Positions 46,097-46,809 of a DNA stretch of 46,809 bases are shown in pieces (the stretch's first letter is position 1; each line of letters begins with the position of its first letter). Made by a program: the position numbers and the translations under genes. The stretch comes from an uncultured Methylophilaceae bacterium. GTDB lineage: Bacteria; Pseudomonadota; Gammaproteobacteria; Burkholderiales; Methylophilaceae. The stretch is taken from positions 1-46,809 of the forward strand of contig CAIWQV010000045.1 in NCBI GenBank assembly GCA_903914945.1. Direction: 5' to 3'. A model generated the notes under the pieces. It was not told the DNA's origin. It searched no databases and worked only from the letters and a program-made list of their open reading frames with translations.

Positions 46097-46126
46097 AAAA
46101 AAGCCGGTTTATAGCCGGCTTTTTTT
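46097..46126. terminator. Strong bidirectional intrinsic terminator
   Basis: AAAAAAGCCGG and CCGGCTTTTTT pair around a 7-base loop (TTTATAG), with T runs on both strands. It ends the lipoprotein transcript on the plus strand and the MBL-hydrolase transcript on the minus strand; the TAA stop of the latter overlaps its right edge. Confidence 0.9.
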
Positions 46127-46809
46127 ATATGACTTGCCAAGAAGTCCCTTCAGCCTGGGTTGCAATCTTAATCCAATCTCGGTCGCATTCTATCTTTTTT
46201 ACAATAGCCTCTTTAACCAAGTCCTCAGTATTATTTTTTTCGCTAAGATGCGCTGCAACAAGATGTTTTAATTTTTTAAATTGAATTTTTCCTAGAATAT
46301 CCGCCGCCGTCTGATTATCTAAATGACCTAATTTTCCGCTTATCCTTTTCTTAAGACTATAGGAATATTCGCTTGATTCAAGGAGATTGAGATCGTGATT
46401 AAATTCAATAATAAGTGCATCTAGATTTTGTAGCACTTTTTCAATATGAGGAGTTGAGCTGCCTGTGTCGGTCAAAATGCCTAATTTATGATTGCCGTTA
46501 CTTAAAGTAAATTGAGTAGGCTCCCTTGCATCATGAGGCACAGGAAAAGGTTCGACTAAAAAATCTTGTATTGCAAATGTATTATGGCTATCAATCATAT
46601 TCAAATCAATTTCATAAGATTTAATAATATGTTTCTCGCACATTTTATAAGTGCCGTATGAGAGCCATATAGGTATATTGAATTTATTGGCGAATTTAAA
46701 AGCGCCTTTGACATGATCCTCGTGTTCGTGAGTTAACAAAATCCCCGAAAGATTTTCAGGGGTTTCATTCAGTCGCTCTAATCGAGATACGATATCTTGA
46801 ATAGCAAAA
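46125..46809 (-). CDS. MBL-fold metallo-hydrolase, YycJ-like (5' end outside window)
   Basis: The reading frame continues through the right edge of the window, so the track's start at 46739 (a TTG within the conserved motif) is not the true start. The visible part reads ...RLERLNETPENLSGILLTHEHEDHVKGAFKFANKF. It carries the metal motif HEHEDH, a later DTGSS, and the histidines in FNHD and AAHLSEKN expected of the fold. The sequence resembles YycJ/WalJ-type hydrolases, some of which act on DNA ends. Substrate cannot be decided. Confidence 0.85.
   Translation of the reverse strand, partial: FAIQDIVSRLERLNETPENLSGILLTHEHEDHVKGAFKFANKFNIPIWLSYGTYKMCEKHIIKSYEIDLNMIDSHNTFAIQDFLVEPFPVPHDAREPTQFTLSNGNHKLGILTDTGSSTPHIEKVLQNLDALIIEFNHDLNLLESSEYSYSLKKRISGKLGHLDNQTAADILGKIQFKKLKHLVAAHLSEKNNTEDLVKEAIVKKIECDRDWIKIATQAEGTSWQVI

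Overview
The window is a dense block of chromosomal housekeeping genes from an AT-rich Gram-negative bacterium. Outer-membrane and LPS genes (lnt, gmhB, Kdo hydroxylase, mlaA), the gene orders glyQ-glyS-gmhB-plsC-ygjP, pssA-leuA and tgt-yajC-secD-secF, and a zf-CHCC mini-protein all fit a betaproteobacterium. Very short spacers, many ATGA/GTGA/TTGA-type overlaps, and terminators that run into stop codons suggest a streamlined aquatic lineage such as the Methylophilaceae (OM43/Methylopumilus-like). That placement is inferred from gene content and order; no rRNA lies in the window.

Layout. 1-6690 (+): tail of an unknown gene with a terminator, then lnt, glyQ, glyS, gmhB, plsC and a YgjP-type metallopeptidase. 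6687-9269: sco (-), ilvE and a 53-aa zinc-finger gene (+), murI (-). 9348-16556 (+): cobalamin adenosyltransferase, pcnB, folK, a deoxynucleoside kinase, panB-panC, panD, rsfS, rlmH and photolyase. 16669-20703: mlaA (+), pmbA (-), darP (+), a PDZ protein (-), mog (+). 20706-28040 (+): thiL, pgpA, pncC, recA, recX, alaS, lysC. 28090-29356: tRNA-Ser(GCT), tRNA-Arg(ACG), a Kdo hydroxylase gene and tRNA-Lys(TTT, -). 29421-34671: ffh (-), a ypjD-type gene (+), then the minus-strand operon pssA-leuA-HAD. 34781-43039 (+): tgt, yajC, secD, secF, corB-like, clpS, clpA. 43036-46809: GST and pyrD (-), roxA-like (+), a tiny repeat-containing lipoprotein (+), and the C-terminal part of an MBL-fold hydrolase (-).

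Functionally the genes cover envelope building (lipoprotein acylation, heptose, Kdo modification, phospholipids, Mla, Sec), translation (three synthetase genes, three tRNAs, ffh, rlmH, rsfS, darP, tgt, RoxA), cofactors (pantothenate, folate, thiamine-PP, molybdopterin, adenosylcobalamin), amino acids (ilvE, leuA, lysC), DNA repair (recA/recX, photolyase) and ClpAS proteolysis. No mobile element, CRISPR array, phage gene, toxin-antitoxin pair or defence island was found, and no intergenic gap exceeds 300 bases without a gene.

I see no evidence of a wholly new biological system. The best leads are smaller: a perfect FNR-type site (TTGAT-N4-ATCAA) spaced correctly from a TATAAT element ahead of the O2-dependent Kdo hydroxylase; a recX reading frame with no ATG/GTG/TTG before its conserved N-terminus, apparently starting at CTG inside the end of recA; a 43-aa lipoprotein built of 18-bp tandem repeats; and a secreted PDZ protein with no protease domain.
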